64,000 nucleotides of DNA from contig NZ_CP117880.1 of assembly GCF_028736175.1 (NCBI RefSeq), positions 930,001 through 994,000 of the forward strand, written 5' to 3'. The notes below the pieces were generated by a model that saw only the letters and a list, made by a program, of their open reading frames with translations, was not told where the DNA came from and did no database searches. This stretch comes from Sphingobacterium oryzagri. Lineage in GTDB: Bacteria > Bacteroidota > Bacteroidia > Sphingobacteriales > Sphingobacteriaceae. This document shows positions 43,990 to 54,358 of the stretch, piece by piece. The stretch's first letter is position 1. Every line of letters starts with the position of its first letter. The translations under genes and the position numbers were made by a program.

Positions 43990-46020
43990 TTAATTTATTG
44001 GGGATGAATCCCAGTTATCATTTAACAGCTGTAGCAATGCGTGCACGGAATGCTGCGGTAAACTACAGGTCTTGTTTCGACAAAGGTATGCTTTTGATTC
44101 GATACCTTCCTTATCCTTTAACAGCGGTAAGTTACTTTTTGTTCCGCCCATTGTTATTTTGTTCGGGATATAATGTGCGTCAAGTTGTTTGCGCCACGTT
44201 AAGGCATCTTTTCCGGTGAGCGCAATTTCATTATTGCCATATACATGCTCGAGTAGTTGAATCGCCCAGTTGGAGTAGGCCGAACCATATTGTTTGATGT
44301 GCGGAAAGACATTAGCAAATAGTTGATCGGCTATGACTTGATAGTCTTGGTTGTCGAGCATTTCAGCCAGGCGATACAGTGCGCGCACCATGGTAGAAGA
44401 GGACGCAGGTATCACGTTATCCATAATCTCGCTTTTGCGTGCGATGAGTTTTTCAGCACTATCTGATGCCGTATAGTAAAATGTCTTATCGGCGTTATCG
44501 TAAAAATCGGCAATGGCGCGGATCGCTAACTTATCGGCCAGTTGTAGCCAAGATTCGTCAAATGCACATTCATAAAGCGCGATAAAGGCTTCAATGGTAA
44601 ATGCATAATCATCTAGAAAGCCATTTATCTGCCGGTTTTTATCTGCTGGTTGGTGCAGCAAAACGCCGTCCTGATAACAATGCGTTTTAATAAATGTAGC
44701 AACCTGCAGAGCCAGCTGTAGATATTCTTCCTCCTGAAATACACGATAAGCATCCACCAAGCCTTTTAGCAGCAAGGCGTTCCACGTGCTGAGCTGCTTG
44801 TGGTCCAGCCCGGGATGTATGCGTTGGTCACGGTAGGTACGCAACTTTTCTTTAATTTCGAAAAGATAGTTTTCCCATTCGTCGGCACTAAAGCCACTTT
44901 CTGCGACCAGTTGTTTCGCATCGATGCTGCAATGCAATATATTGGTATGTTCCTCTTGCCAATTACCCGCTGCGCTGACATGGTAATATGCCAAGAATAA
45001 CGGCGCATCATCGGCTAGTATATTTTCGATTTCCGTTTTGGAAAAAGTATAAAATTTACCTTCTACGCCTTCGCTATCGGCATCCAGCGCTGAAAAGAAA
45101 CCGCCATTTTCGGCTTGCATTTCACGCTTAGCCCAGGCAATGGTTTCTGATACGACTCGTTTGTATTGCGGATTAGGGTTTTGCTGATAAGCTTCGCTGT
45201 AAAGCGCAATGAGCTGACCATTGTCATACAGCATTTTCTCGAAGTGCGGCACATGCCATTTTCCGTCTACAGCATAGCGCGCAAAGCCGCCGCCAACCTG
45301 ATCGTAGATACCGCCATTTGCCATTTTTTCCAAAGTGAAATGCACGTGATCTAACAAGTTCTGGTTTTTTGATAGCGTAGCATAGCGCAAAAAGAAAAGC
45401 CAATTATTTGGCAACGGAAACTTCGGAGCGCGTGTATATCCGCCGTCTTGCTCGTCAAACTGCGCTATCCAGGGTTTGACTATTTCTTCCAAATCGGCAG
45501 CGCTATATTGTTCGGGAATAGGCGTAATGGGTAAGCGCTCGGCTTGTTGTATACCTTTAGTTAGTCGCTCGGCGTAATCGATCGCGACAGCAGGCGTTTC
45601 TTCCCACATTTGCGCAATTTGTAATAATACCTGTTGCCAATCATGTGGTTTAAAATAAGTTCCGCCGTAAATCGGCCGTCCGTCAGGCAGGCAAATGCAG
45701 TTTAATGGCCATCCGCCGGCGTTGGTCATCAGCTGTACCGCAATCATATAAATCTGATCGATATCTGGTCTTTCTTCCCGATCTATTTTTATCGGCACAT
45801 AAAACTTGTTCATTGTTTCGGCAATCGCTTCGTTTTCAAAGCTCTCTCGCTCCATCACATGGCACCAGTGGCAGGCTGAATAGCCGATGCTAACAATGAT
45901 CAGTTTGTTTTCGTCTTTGGCTTTCTGTAAAGCTTCGTCGCTCCAGGGCTTCCAATGGACGGGGTTTTCAGCGTGCTGCTGTAGGTATGGAGATGTCTCC
46001 TGTTGCAGTTTGTTGGCCAT
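43990..46020 (-). CDS. DUF255 (YyaL-type) thioredoxin-like protein with glycan-hydrolase-like helical domain
   Basis: The protein has 676 residues. The N-terminal domain starts [20 protein letters not shown] and has the thioredoxin-like active segment [18 protein letters not shown] (CxxC). The rest is an alpha/alpha toroid like those of six-hairpin glycosidases ([21 protein letters not shown]). Homologues occur in all domains (spermatogenesis-associated protein 20 in animals), and the function is not settled. Confidence 0.9.
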   Translation of the reverse strand: MANKLQQETSPYLQQHAENPVHWKPWSDEALQKAKDENKLIIVSIGYSACHWCHVMERESFENEAIAETMNKFYVPIKIDREERPDIDQIYMIAVQLMTNAGGWPLNCICLPDGRPIYGGTYFKPHDWQQVLLQIAQMWEETPAVAIDYAERLTKGIQQAERLPITPIPEQYSAADLEEIVKPWIAQFDEQDGGYTRAPKFPLPNNWLFFLRYATLSKNQNLLDHVHFTLEKMANGGIYDQVGGGFARYAVDGKWHVPHFEKMLYDNGQLIALYSEAYQQNPNPQYKRVVSETIAWAKREMQAENGGFFSALDADSEGVEGKFYTFSKTEIENILADDAPLFLAYYHVSAAGNWQEEHTNILHCSIDAKQLVAESGFSADEWENYLFEIKEKLRTYRDQRIHPGLDHKQLSTWNALLLKGLVDAYRVFQEEEYLQLALQVATFIKTHCYQDGVLLHQPADKNRQINGFLDDYAFTIEAFIALYECAFDESWLQLADKLAIRAIADFYDNADKTFYYTASDSAEKLIARKSEIMDNVIPASSSTMVRALYRLAEMLDNQDYQVIADQLFANVFPHIKQYGSAYSNWAIQLLEHVYGNNEIALTGKDALTWRKQLDAHYIPNKITMGGTKSNLPLLKDKEGIESKAYLCRNKTCSLPQHSVHALLQLLNDNWDSSPIN

Positions 46021-46063
46021 AAAACGAAGTTACACAAAATCTGTAAACTGCAGCCTGCTGGGT

Positions 46064-46564
46064 TTATCCTTCGGTAAGGATATTGTCAAGCTTCGCAGTA
46101 TTGGCTGATAAGCTGGCGTAGTCTATGCCTTCCTCAAGTGTTAAGCAAGCCACGTGTGCGGTCTTGAGATTGACAAACTCATTTGCGACGTATTCGACAA
46201 GATCAGAAAGTCCGGGGTTGTGGCCGAAGACAAGTACCTGGTCGTAGTTTGCCGAAATATCGTTTATACGTTTTAAAATCAGCAGGTAATGGGCTTCATA
46301 AATACGAGGTTCCCACTGTATGTTTTCGGCGGGATAAGCTAACATCTCAGCAAAAATCTTGGCCGTTTGCGCAGCTCGGTTTGCTGTAGAAGAGATGATG
46401 AGTGTTTTTTCATCGATGGGTAGTAAGCGTTGTTTCAGTGTTTCTGCGATGCTCGCAGATCGTGCAATACCATGCTGGATTAGGTCACGTTCGCTATCTT
46501 TTTTCGTAAAAGTGTGTTCTTCGGCTTTGCCGTGACGAACAAGGTAAAGTGATTTTTTTTCCAT
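46064..46564 (-). CDS. SixA-like phosphohistidine phosphatase
   Basis: The protein has 166 residues of the histidine phosphatase superfamily. LYLVRHGKAE carries the catalytic RHG; SSTANRAAQTAKIF gives the second Arg, IYEAH the acid region and VLVFGHNPGLSDLVEYV the second His. SixA removes phosphate from phosphotransfer histidines. It lies 43 bp upstream of the DUF255 gene in the same direction. Confidence 0.9.
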   Translation of the reverse strand: MEKKSLYLVRHGKAEEHTFTKKDSERDLIQHGIARSASIAETLKQRLLPIDEKTLIISSTANRAAQTAKIFAEMLAYPAENIQWEPRIYEAHYLLILKRINDISANYDQVLVFGHNPGLSDLVEYVANEFVNLKTAHVACLTLEEGIDYASLSANTAKLDNILTEG

Positions 46565-46644
46565 AGCTAAATATACAAATGTTAGCGGAGTATTTTATTC
46601 CGACCTATTCGTGCTAGTTTACATTCTTGTTAACAATAATTAGC

Positions 46645-46652
46645 TATTTTTG
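46645..46652 (+). promoter_or_regulatory. candidate -7 box for the plus-strand GT operon
   Basis: TATTTTTG fits TAnnTTTG. A transcript from here would begin almost at the hairpin of the following terminator, leaving about 115 bases of leader before the first glycosyltransferase. The upstream -33 element is only approximate. Confidence 0.4.
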
Positions 46653-46655
46653 TAC

Positions 46656-46692
46656 AAAGGCCAAGCATCAATGGCCTTTGCTGTTTTTTTTT
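46656..46692 (+). terminator. intrinsic terminator in the GT operon leader (possible attenuator)
   Basis: Stem AAAGGCCA / TGGCCTTT with an 8-base loop, then GCTG and a run of ten T. There is no plus-strand gene upstream that it could serve. The loop GCATCAAT is perfectly complementary to ATTGATGC at 46702-46709, giving a possible alternative pairing. It may attenuate the GT operon or end a small RNA. Confidence 0.6.
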
Positions 46693-46774
46693 GCCCATAG
46701 GATTGATGCATCAAAAAAATAACAGGTGTATCGGTAAGCGGTATTTTACCGTTGTACAATAGAAAGGATACATA

Positions 46775-47965
46775 ATGACAGATAATAACGACAAACTTCC
46801 CACGATATCACTAATTGTAGGACTCAAAAATAATTTATCTTATAGCAAGGTTTTTTACCAGAGTTTACGGAAGTTTCACCCGACAACAGAGCTTATTTTT
46901 GTGAGCTACGGCAGTAATGACGGCACGGATGAATGGCTTGATCAGTTGGATGATGAATATTTGAAGTATTATCATGACGTCGCACCGAAAACACTATCGG
47001 ATACCTATAACAAAGGCGTGTCGTTGGCCACTTCCGAACTTGTCGCGTTTTTGCACAATGATATGATTATTTCATCGCATTTTGTAGCACCTTTACAGCA
47101 GGCTTATCGTCCCGGAACAGTTCTGTTTTATACCGTTGTGGAACCTCCAATTTTTGCAAAAGATGTACACGATTGGAAGATTATTGCGGATTTTGGTGCT
47201 GATTTAGAGACGTTAGACGCAGAAGGTTTTATTCGTTTTACTGAGGAGCGGCTAGCCGATGAACAACTCGTGCCGCATGCGACGACGGATCTTTCCTTTT
47301 TTCTCTGTGTAGACCGGGAGGTATTACTAAAAATGGGAGGCTTGGATCCTTTATTTAATCCCATGTTTTGTGAAGATAATGATCTGCTTTTTCGTTTTAC
47401 ACTCCAAAATTTGGAAATGGTACAGGTGCCAGGCGCGCTTGCTTATCATTTTGTGAGTAAAACCTCGCGCTTTTCTGTTGATTATGAGCGAAATAGTAAA
47501 GCCATAGAACGGGCATCGTCCGCTAACTTTTATCGCAAATGGCGATTCGGTCCATTTTCGCCGGTAAAGCACCGGTATGATTTGGCCGCTTTAGTTCACC
47601 ATGGAGTGGCTGAAGATATCGCAGCGATAGAACCTTACTTTGCGCAGCTTTATACGGATATCGACGCTACAGACTATATTCGGAGTCAGCAAGCTGCGAC
47701 GGATTTTGATTTATCTGCACGCATACAGCCTATCGCTAAGCTGGCGAAACATGATATTTTAGTGGAACTGGATATGCGGAAAGTAAACGAGCAGGATTTG
47801 GAACGATTACCTTATTTAACCGAAATTATACATCGGAAAATATTTAAGAAGAGAAACTTATTAGGTAGACTGTTTTTTAATAGAAAGAAATTTAGCATCG
47901 GACGATTGCGGTTTCGAGTAAGGGCTTTAAACCCGTCTGAATTTCAACTTATCGTCAAGAAGTAA
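46775..47965 (+). CDS. glycosyltransferase family 2, surface-glycan locus
   Basis: The protein has 396 residues, preceded by AAAGGA. GT-A fold: TISLIVGLKNNLSYSKVFYQSL, VSYGSNDGTDEWL (nucleotide binding), LVAFLHNDMIISSHF in the DxD position (HND) and MFCEDNDLLFRF as the acceptor-side acidic pair. A C-terminal 100 residues of helical sequence is not recognised. It is the first gene of a two-gene plus-strand unit that faces the minus-strand GT series. Confidence 0.82.
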   Translation: MTDNNDKLPTISLIVGLKNNLSYSKVFYQSLRKFHPTTELIFVSYGSNDGTDEWLDQLDDEYLKYYHDVAPKTLSDTYNKGVSLATSELVAFLHNDMIISSHFVAPLQQAYRPGTVLFYTVVEPPIFAKDVHDWKIIADFGADLETLDAEGFIRFTEERLADEQLVPHATTDLSFFLCVDREVLLKMGGLDPLFNPMFCEDNDLLFRFTLQNLEMVQVPGALAYHFVSKTSRFSVDYERNSKAIERASSANFYRKWRFGPFSPVKHRYDLAALVHHGVAEDIAAIEPYFAQLYTDIDATDYIRSQQAATDFDLSARIQPIAKLAKHDILVELDMRKVNEQDLERLPYLTEIIHRKIFKKRNLLGRLFFNRKKFSIGRLRFRVRALNPSEFQLIVKK

Positions 47966-47987
47966 TAATCAAATCGACTAAATAAAC

Positions 47988-48650
47988 ATGAGTTTTTTTT
48001 CATTTTTCCGACCATCACTTCCTGCTATTACTTATGCCATCACTGTTTGTAATGAGCATGATGAACTGGAGTTATTATTGTCTTCACTGATTGGTCGAAT
48101 TGCAGCGCGCGATGAAATTGTTGTTTTACAAGATGTAACCGTAGAAGATCAAGGTGTAACCAATGTCATTAAACGATACGAGTCAAACCTACTTCATGTA
48201 ACAGCTAAGCTTGAAGGAGACTTCGCTAAATTTAAAAATAACTTGCTGAAATATGCTAAAGGAGACTATTTGTTTCAGATAGATGCTGATGAGCTGCCAT
48301 CTGATTATTTATTAACTAATTTGGCCAAATTTCTGAGAAAAAATAAAAAAGTAGATTGCTATGCTGTTTCTCGTATCAATGTTGTCGATAATATATCTGC
48401 TGATCATCTTACTCGTTGGAATTGGTCGCAAAATAAAGACGGATATATCAATTACCCCGATTTTCAGATGCGTCTTTTTAAGTTGAAAGGAAGCAGTGAA
48501 ATTTATTGGGTAAATAAAGTGCATGAGCGATTAACCGGTTATAACCGCCTGATGGATTTGCCAATTGATGACTATCGCTTTTCACTTTTGCACAGGAAGG
48601 ATATCGCCAAGCAGGAAAAACAAAATGATTTTTACGAAACAATTGGGTAG
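47988..48650 (+). CDS. glycosyltransferase family 2, short
   Basis: The protein has 220 residues. ITYAITVCNEHDELELLLSSL at the start is typical of GT2, with VLQDVTVEDQG and DYLFQIDADELPSDYLL containing the DxD-type motif. It continues WVNKVHERLTGY, as in WaaE-like/Kdo-lipid glucosyl enzymes, and stops soon after, so it is shorter than most (about 250-300). It follows the previous gene by 22 bp. Acceptor unknown. Confidence 0.8.
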   Translation: MSFFSFFRPSLPAITYAITVCNEHDELELLLSSLIGRIAARDEIVVLQDVTVEDQGVTNVIKRYESNLLHVTAKLEGDFAKFKNNLLKYAKGDYLFQIDADELPSDYLLTNLAKFLRKNKKVDCYAVSRINVVDNISADHLTRWNWSQNKDGYINYPDFQMRLFKLKGSSEIYWVNKVHERLTGYNRLMDLPIDDYRFSLLHRKDIAKQEKQNDFYETIG

Positions 48651-48717
48651 TTTTTAGTTGTTCCTTGTTTGCAAAATACGTTGTTTAATTTGCTCCAATA
48701 CTATGCACGAAATACGG

Positions 48718-50010
48718 CTAATCTTCCCAAATATATTTTCTGTTTTTTCCAGATAATCGATTTTTGAAATTCTTGAATGCAAGTTTAAGACGTACAACAT
48801 CAATCTTTTTTAGTGCACTGTTCTTTTTTGTCAAGACTTCATTTTTGTATTTCAGATTAGAGATAATTTGCTGGTTGTTGTTTGTCAAGATGGGTAGTAC
48901 TTTACTATAAATATAGTCTAGTCTAGATTTTATTCGTTCTCCAATCGTCAGCGGCGCTAATGCAGTCTGCACATGCAATTTTGCTTTTTCACCTACCTCA
49001 GCGCGTAAATCAGGATCTTTTTTTAACAAAAGCATTGCCGCTGCTGCTGCGGAAATATCAGCATCTGCCCAAGAGTTTTCGAGTCCCGGTATCTCATAAT
49101 CGTCAGCGGCCGGAATCATGGTATAAGGAATTAAAAAGCTGTTCTCAGCCGTCATGAATTCTGTATTGGCGGAATACGCAGTGGCGATGACCGGTTTACC
49201 CAAAGACATGGCTTCTGCCATGGTTAGGCCAAAGCCTTCTGAGCGGTGAAGCGAGACGTACACATCACATGAAGCCATTAGCGCTTCCAATTTTTTTCGC
49301 GGAAGAATTTCATCGACGAGCATTATCGAACTATTATCTGCTATCCGCTGTTTCAAGGCAGCTGATTCTGTTGGAAAATGAGCAGAAGCAGAAGACTTAA
49401 CGACGAGGCACACCTCCGAGTTATTTTTTCCGAATGCTTGTTCAAAAGCTTCGATAGCCGCATAGGGATTCTTTCGCTGCACGGAGCTGTGATAGTCAAA
49501 CATCACGAGGAAAATCAACTTATCTTCTGGCAGGTTTAGCGTCTTACGAGAAGCATCCGTGGGAGCGACCTCAACGGCATGCATAAATCTTAAAACCGGC
49601 TTGGATGATACTTGAGAGATCGCGTTTAAGCAGAAATTGCTGGGAACCCAGATTTCGTCCAGCATATCAATATAATTTTGAAAATGCACCGGAAAATTCT
49701 CCAGCTCCCAGGCCCAAAATCCAATGTTGTATTTTTTATTGAAAAAGGGTAATCCTTTGCACTCCATTAAGTGAGAAAAGTTTTCCGCATTTACATGAAT
49801 AAGGTTGATTGGATGCGGATTTTCTTCCGAAAATGTATGCTGTACGGTTTTTTCTTCCTGTACATCTGTTGCTATTCCTTGGCAAAAATCGTGTAAAACA
49901 AACGGAAAATCGACTGCATCGAGAGCACGTACGGTACATCGGGCTCCTTCACCCAGCCCAAATTGTTTGTTGATGTGGCCTATTAAATTTACTCCATTTA
50001 GTTTGGACAT
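48718..50010 (-). CDS. glycosyltransferase family 1/4
   Basis: The protein has 430 residues of GT-B fold. The start (KLNGVNLIGHINKQFGLGEGARC) is typical of Bacteroidota LPS glycosyltransferases with a GEGAR loop. The donor domain has LVMFDYHSSVQRKNPYAAIEAF, VYVSLHRSEGFGLTMAEAMSLGKPVIAT (EX7E) and the C-terminal tail is basic (SALKKIDVVRLKLAFKNFKN), perhaps binding the membrane. It is the last gene of the minus-strand series and separated from it by 378 bp. Confidence 0.85.
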   Translation of the reverse strand: MSKLNGVNLIGHINKQFGLGEGARCTVRALDAVDFPFVLHDFCQGIATDVQEEKTVQHTFSEENPHPINLIHVNAENFSHLMECKGLPFFNKKYNIGFWAWELENFPVHFQNYIDMLDEIWVPSNFCLNAISQVSSKPVLRFMHAVEVAPTDASRKTLNLPEDKLIFLVMFDYHSSVQRKNPYAAIEAFEQAFGKNNSEVCLVVKSSASAHFPTESAALKQRIADNSSIMLVDEILPRKKLEALMASCDVYVSLHRSEGFGLTMAEAMSLGKPVIATAYSANTEFMTAENSFLIPYTMIPAADDYEIPGLENSWADADISAAAAAMLLLKKDPDLRAEVGEKAKLHVQTALAPLTIGERIKSRLDYIYSKVLPILTNNNQQIISNLKYKNEVLTKKNSALKKIDVVRLKLAFKNFKNRLSGKNRKYIWED

Positions 50011-50388
50011 CTGTGAATCAGTATTAGTAAGAGATAGTAAATTAAACCTGCGTTGCGCTTTTTTATTCGACTATATCGTAAACACGCTAATCGAGTCTAG
50101 ATTTCTATTCATCTGCCGAATGAAGACGTTTAGATAGTTTTTCGCTACGTTCTACATCGTAAAGACGAAATCATGTCAACTATTAATCTGATGTATATAA
50201 CGAAGATGTTACTGCAAATGTTACAGTCTCGATGATAATAAATCTGTTTAAAATAAACTCGCCATTTAAAACAATGTTTGCTGAAATTCGGGGTAGATTG
50301 CTTTCGCACTACAATTATCAGATCAACTAAGATTTTTTAATTGTCATATGAACAAGTTTTGTTCCAAAAAGAACAGTTAGGCTTCTTT
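50011..50388. other. 378-bp gap inside the glycan locus, nothing recognised
   Basis: No reading frame of note on either strand and no clear terminator. The sequence is A+T-rich. It should contain the promoter of the minus-strand gene 48718-50010, but no TAnnTTTG box with proper spacing was confirmed. Confidence 0.5.
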
Positions 50389-51195
50389 TTACTTGTTTAT
50401 TCCGTAGCGCGTTGTTTTTGCGAGGTTTAATTTGGTTTCTTTCCTGATTTTATTGTTGATTTCCCAGTCACGATCGTTCACATAGCCTCTGGCGTGGTCT
50501 AGATGGATGCAAATTGCGTGATAACGTATTTGTTTTCCCTTAATCCCGCTATTGATCATTCGCTCGCCAAGTTCCCTATCTTCTCCACCGTACTTCATAC
50601 GCTCATCAAAGCCATTGACATCTACGATGTCTTTTTTCCATCCCGAAGCGTTGTGTCCATTCCACGTGGGGCTCGTGGGAGTAAAACTATTTAAGAGCCA
50701 ACGAAGGATGGTATTCGTATAGAGCTTGATGTTTTTGAATGATTTTACAAGCCCTTTTGACACAAGCCATTCGGGAGAGAAGCAATCTTGCCGGAGAATG
50801 TCTTCCTTGGTTATTGCTTTCGAAACAACCATAGGAAGTTTAAGATAACCGCCGGATAAAAACTTATTTACTTCACGTTTTTTAAGGTGCGTTTCGACAA
50901 AATCAGCTCTGGGAATACAGTCGCCGTCCGTGAAAATTAGGTATGCTGATTCCGAAGCTTTAATGGCGAGGTTCAGTATCTCACATTTTCTAAATCCGTC
51001 GTCTGGATGCCAAACATGCTTCAGATTGTGGAATTGATGCTTAAAAGAGTCGATAACCGCTTTTGTTTCCGCTGTTGACCCGTCATCTGCAATAATAACT
51101 TCAAAATCGCGGATCGTTTGTACGGAAAAACCGATTAAAACTTTTTCAAGCCATTCTGGAGCATTGTAGGTGCTAATGATAATGGACGCAAGCAT
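50389..51195 (-). CDS. glycosyltransferase family 2 with galactosyltransferase-like C-terminus
   Basis: The protein has 268 residues. SIIISTYNAPEWLEKVLIGF, EVIIADDGSTAETKAVI and YLIFTDGDCIPRADFVE (DGD) are GT2 landmarks; NGHNASGWKKDIVDVNGFDERM and YGGEDRELGERM match the C-terminal domain of beta-1,4-galactosyltransferase-like enzymes. It is 3 bp downstream of the next gene of the same class, and the two share about the same build, suggesting an old duplication. Confidence 0.87.
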   Translation of the reverse strand: MLASIIISTYNAPEWLEKVLIGFSVQTIRDFEVIIADDGSTAETKAVIDSFKHQFHNLKHVWHPDDGFRKCEILNLAIKASESAYLIFTDGDCIPRADFVETHLKKREVNKFLSGGYLKLPMVVSKAITKEDILRQDCFSPEWLVSKGLVKSFKNIKLYTNTILRWLLNSFTPTSPTWNGHNASGWKKDIVDVNGFDERMKYGGEDRELGERMINSGIKGKQIRYHAICIHLDHARGYVNDRDWEINNKIRKETKLNLAKTTRYGINK

Positions 51196-51198
51196 AGA

Positions 51199-52014
51199 CT
51201 ATGACAAATATTTGTTTATCCCGTTAGTACAAATTTTCAGACTCTGCCGAATGGTTTCTTCTAAAAGTAATTCGTTGGCTTCTTTGCGGTCTCGAGACGC
51301 TACTTTATGCCAAATATGATACTGCAGGCCCGCGAATTTAAGAAATAATTTTTTTTGACCGGCATTTAATAACCGAACAACAAGCTCCGAATCTTCGGTG
51401 CCCCAGCCGGAAATATCTTCATTATACCCGTTAACAGCTACTACAGCTTCTTTCCAAAAGGCCATGTTGCATCCTCTGGTATAATGGCGATATCGGCCCC
51501 TGGTTTTATATCTTTTGGCAAAAAGTGGCGCTATCCAGGGTAACCGTGTGCTATTTAACGTATTTCGCGTATGTTGACGCAACACACGGAGATCAGGCAA
51601 TTCTCCGTCTTCGAGTAATTTTTTTGAATAATCTTCCGATAGCATGGCGCGACTACCCACTACCAAGTGTCCGGGCTGTCGTATGGAAATATGATCTTTA
51701 ATGAAGTTTTTATCCAGGATAATATCGCCGTCAATTTGTATAATATATTCGCCTGTCGCCTGTGCAATTGCTTTGTTACGGATATGGGATAAGCGAAAAC
51801 CGTGGTCTTCATGCCAAACATGAACAAGTGGCAGGGAAAGTTTTTGCTGATACAACGAAATGAGGTCGCGCGTATCTTCCCGAGATCCGTCATCGGCTAT
51901 GATAATTTCATCGGGCATGACTGTTTGTGCTGCAACACTATCGAGACACAGTCGTAACGCCTGTGGCCAATTGTAAGTGGATATCACAAGGGATAGAAGA
52001 GGGGTTTTAGACAT
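51199..52014 (-). CDS. glycosyltransferase family 2, paralogue of the downstream gene
   Basis: The protein has 271 residues: LSLVISTYNWPQALRLCLDSV, DEIIIADDGSREDTRDLI, YIIQIDGDIILDKNFI (DGD) and the C-terminal TRGCNMAFWKEAVVAVNGYNED with GWGTEDSELVVRL. It has the same domain order as the 268-residue neighbour. It lies 9 bp after the GT4 gene, so the genes 50389-53259 look like one transcript. Confidence 0.88.
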   Translation of the reverse strand: MSKTPLLSLVISTYNWPQALRLCLDSVAAQTVMPDEIIIADDGSREDTRDLISLYQQKLSLPLVHVWHEDHGFRLSHIRNKAIAQATGEYIIQIDGDIILDKNFIKDHISIRQPGHLVVGSRAMLSEDYSKKLLEDGELPDLRVLRQHTRNTLNSTRLPWIAPLFAKRYKTRGRYRHYTRGCNMAFWKEAVVAVNGYNEDISGWGTEDSELVVRLLNAGQKKLFLKFAGLQYHIWHKVASRDRKEANELLLEETIRQSLKICTNGINKYLS

Positions 52015-52023
52015 GAAAAATAC

Positions 52024-53259
52024 TTAAAGTGTCTCGATGATATTTTTTAGTGTAGCCATAATGTTATCCCAATTATAATGCCGATTTACATAGGCAATTG
52101 CCTTTCCGTTGACCGTGTTTGCGATTGCTGGTGTCGAAACGTACGCGTGCACCTTTTTTTCGAAATCGCTTTGCGATGTGTAGTAGTTGGCTGCATAATC
52201 ACTTTTTATGCAATGCCCTTTCATCACGTCGGATTGCCCGTTTACCAAGGCTGTTTTACCCATTTTCATGGCTTCTAACAAAAGAAGGGATAAACTTTCA
52301 TTTTTCGACGGATTGACGACAAACGCTGCGGATTTTATTAAAGCTATTTTTTCTTCCTCACTGACAAAGCCGGTATAAATGATGTCAGGATGATCGACCT
52401 TATCTTGGAAAAGTCGCCCGGTTAAAACGAGCTTAAAATCTCCTGGATACTTTGCTTTATAGCCTACAAACCAAGGGATAAGTTTGCCCATCTTCGAATC
52501 GCATACTCGACCAAAAAAATGCATGTACTGCCCGTCAATGTTAAATTTTTGATGTACGGTTTCGGCTTCTTCTGTGTTTGAATCGGTTTCTACACCTACA
52601 GCAACAATCGAATTTTTAGCCATTTTTTTTCCGAATATACGTTTGGCTAATGCCCTCTCTTCTTCGGTATTGAAAGCGATGTTTGCCACAGCGGTAAACA
52701 CGTTTGTTTGTATAGATCGAAACAAATCTCCTTCATTGTGCGCCGTTGGTATCAATATGGTCTTATGCGGAGCAATCAGTGCGCCGAAGATGGATGAAGG
52801 ATACGGGTAAGACATGATGATTATTGCCTTGTATTCTTCTTTTTTCTGTTCGAGATACTGCAACAGATCGGGTGAATAGAATCCGTGCGTTTTCAGCATT
52901 TCCGTTTCTTTCGCTACGCCAAAATTCCATTTCGGGATGATATTTGCGCAAAACTCTAATATGCCAATCCTAAAAAGTGTTCGACGAAGCTTTCGAGCCC
53001 ATTTGGATTTCTTACGTAACGTGCCGTGTTCGTGTCTGTCGTATGGGCGGCACGAAAAACGGATGACGTTGATGCCGTTTATTTCTTCTTTTGATTGGGT
53101 GTAGTATTCTTCAAAAGTGTTATAGTTCACAATTTTTGTTGTGAGAATGTCGACTTCATAGGTAGGCGAAAGACGTTCCGCTAACATTTTGCAATGGATT
53201 TCTGCTCCTCCATTTACTTCTTTGCCGTATTGACAAACTACAAAACAAATCTTTTCCAT
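52024..53259 (-). CDS. glycosyltransferase family 4
   Basis: The protein has 411 residues of GT-B fold. ICFVVCQYGKEVNGGAEIHC at the start has the GG-loop; later LIPTAHNEGDLFRSI, HFFGRVCDSKMGKL, and FVVNPSKNESLSLLLLEAMKMGKTALV with the EX7E spacing. It belongs to the LPS-type enzymes; the sugar is unknown. The gap of 76 bp to the GT9 gene upstream is A+T-rich. Confidence 0.86.
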   Translation of the reverse strand: MEKICFVVCQYGKEVNGGAEIHCKMLAERLSPTYEVDILTTKIVNYNTFEEYYTQSKEEINGINVIRFSCRPYDRHEHGTLRKKSKWARKLRRTLFRIGILEFCANIIPKWNFGVAKETEMLKTHGFYSPDLLQYLEQKKEEYKAIIIMSYPYPSSIFGALIAPHKTILIPTAHNEGDLFRSIQTNVFTAVANIAFNTEEERALAKRIFGKKMAKNSIVAVGVETDSNTEEAETVHQKFNIDGQYMHFFGRVCDSKMGKLIPWFVGYKAKYPGDFKLVLTGRLFQDKVDHPDIIYTGFVSEEEKIALIKSAAFVVNPSKNESLSLLLLEAMKMGKTALVNGQSDVMKGHCIKSDYAANYYTSQSDFEKKVHAYVSTPAIANTVNGKAIAYVNRHYNWDNIMATLKNIIETL

Positions 53260-53335
53260 TATAATAAAACGATATAGGCAATGTCCTGGCTACAATTTAT
53301 TGTATTGTGCTTATTAAAAAAGGCGTTGCGAATAG

Positions 53336-54349
53336 TTATTTGATGTTCTTCAAACGTTCGATAACCATCTTTGGGCTGACCAAATCAATCGCTTCCACAC
53401 CATCGCACAGGCATGACTTATTGCCGTAAATGGAACTTGGCCGATTCGGATGATTTACTTGAATGCAATCTTGTATTGCCTGCCCATAGCCCAAAAATCC
53501 AGCATAAGGATGCGTTGCTCCCCAAATCGAAATACAGCGTGTGCCGACCAAAGAGGCCATGTGCATTCCAGAAGAATCCATGCTGAGCATCACATCCAGG
53601 TTACTGATCAGGTCGAGTTCTGTTTGCACAGTTAAATTGCCAATGGTGACATGTACGTTCGCATGTTTAGTACGCCAGGCTGTAGCTATTTCCTGCTCCT
53701 GTTTGCCACCCCCAAAGATAACAAAATCATGCTGTGGAAAAGCGGCAAATACATTTTCCCAATTGCTCAATTTCCATACCTTATACGGATGCTGGGCAAA
53801 AGGCGCTAGTCCCAATTTCAATGTTGGACGTTCCATGAGTGCAGCGTACGATGCAGGAACAGGGCGTTCTTCTTTTTTTAGTGTATGATCGAGTTTTAAC
53901 GAAAAACCCAAGCTGCGGAAGACATCGGCATAACGTTCCACAGTTGGCCGTAATGGCTGAAAATTCTTTTTTCTTTTGCGGGTAAGGTCTTTTTTTTGAT
54001 TTCTTCCCTTATCAAGTACCGCCAATCGATAACCAGCCGTCTTAAAAAACAGGGTGAGGATACGTGAACGGATATTGTTGTGTAAATCGGCAACGTAATC
54101 GATGTCGTACTTTTTTAATTCATGGTACAAGCGCCAAAGTCCTTTAGGCCCTTTATGTTGCTCATCAGGCAGGATTGGTACGAATGTCAGATTAGGAATA
54201 TCCTGAAAAAAAGCCGAAAAGTGCGCACGGCTAACCATCAACAGCTCAATTTGCTTGTTTTGCGCCTGGAGCTCACGAAGGACGGATGCGACCATGGCGA
54301 CATCGCCCATGGCCGAAAAGCGTGTGACCAATACTCGGATTTTCTTCAT
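53336..54349 (-). CDS. glycosyltransferase family 9, ADP-heptose:LPS heptosyltransferase-like
   Basis: The protein has 337 residues. VLVTRFSAMGDVAMVASVL at the start is the conserved RxSxxGD of GT9 enzymes. LGLAPFAQHPYKVWKLSNW is the donor-site loop, LDVMLSMDSSGMHMASLVGTRCISIWGATHP the C-terminal signature. Such enzymes add heptose (or a related sugar) to the LPS inner core, so it supports reading this region as an LPS core locus. Confidence 0.9.
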   Translation of the reverse strand: MKKIRVLVTRFSAMGDVAMVASVLRELQAQNKQIELLMVSRAHFSAFFQDIPNLTFVPILPDEQHKGPKGLWRLYHELKKYDIDYVADLHNNIRSRILTLFFKTAGYRLAVLDKGRNQKKDLTRKRKKNFQPLRPTVERYADVFRSLGFSLKLDHTLKKEERPVPASYAALMERPTLKLGLAPFAQHPYKVWKLSNWENVFAAFPQHDFVIFGGGKQEQEIATAWRTKHANVHVTIGNLTVQTELDLISNLDVMLSMDSSGMHMASLVGTRCISIWGATHPYAGFLGYGQAIQDCIQVNHPNRPSSIYGNKSCLCDGVEAIDLVSPKMVIERLKNIK

Positions 54350-54358
54350 CGATAGCGT

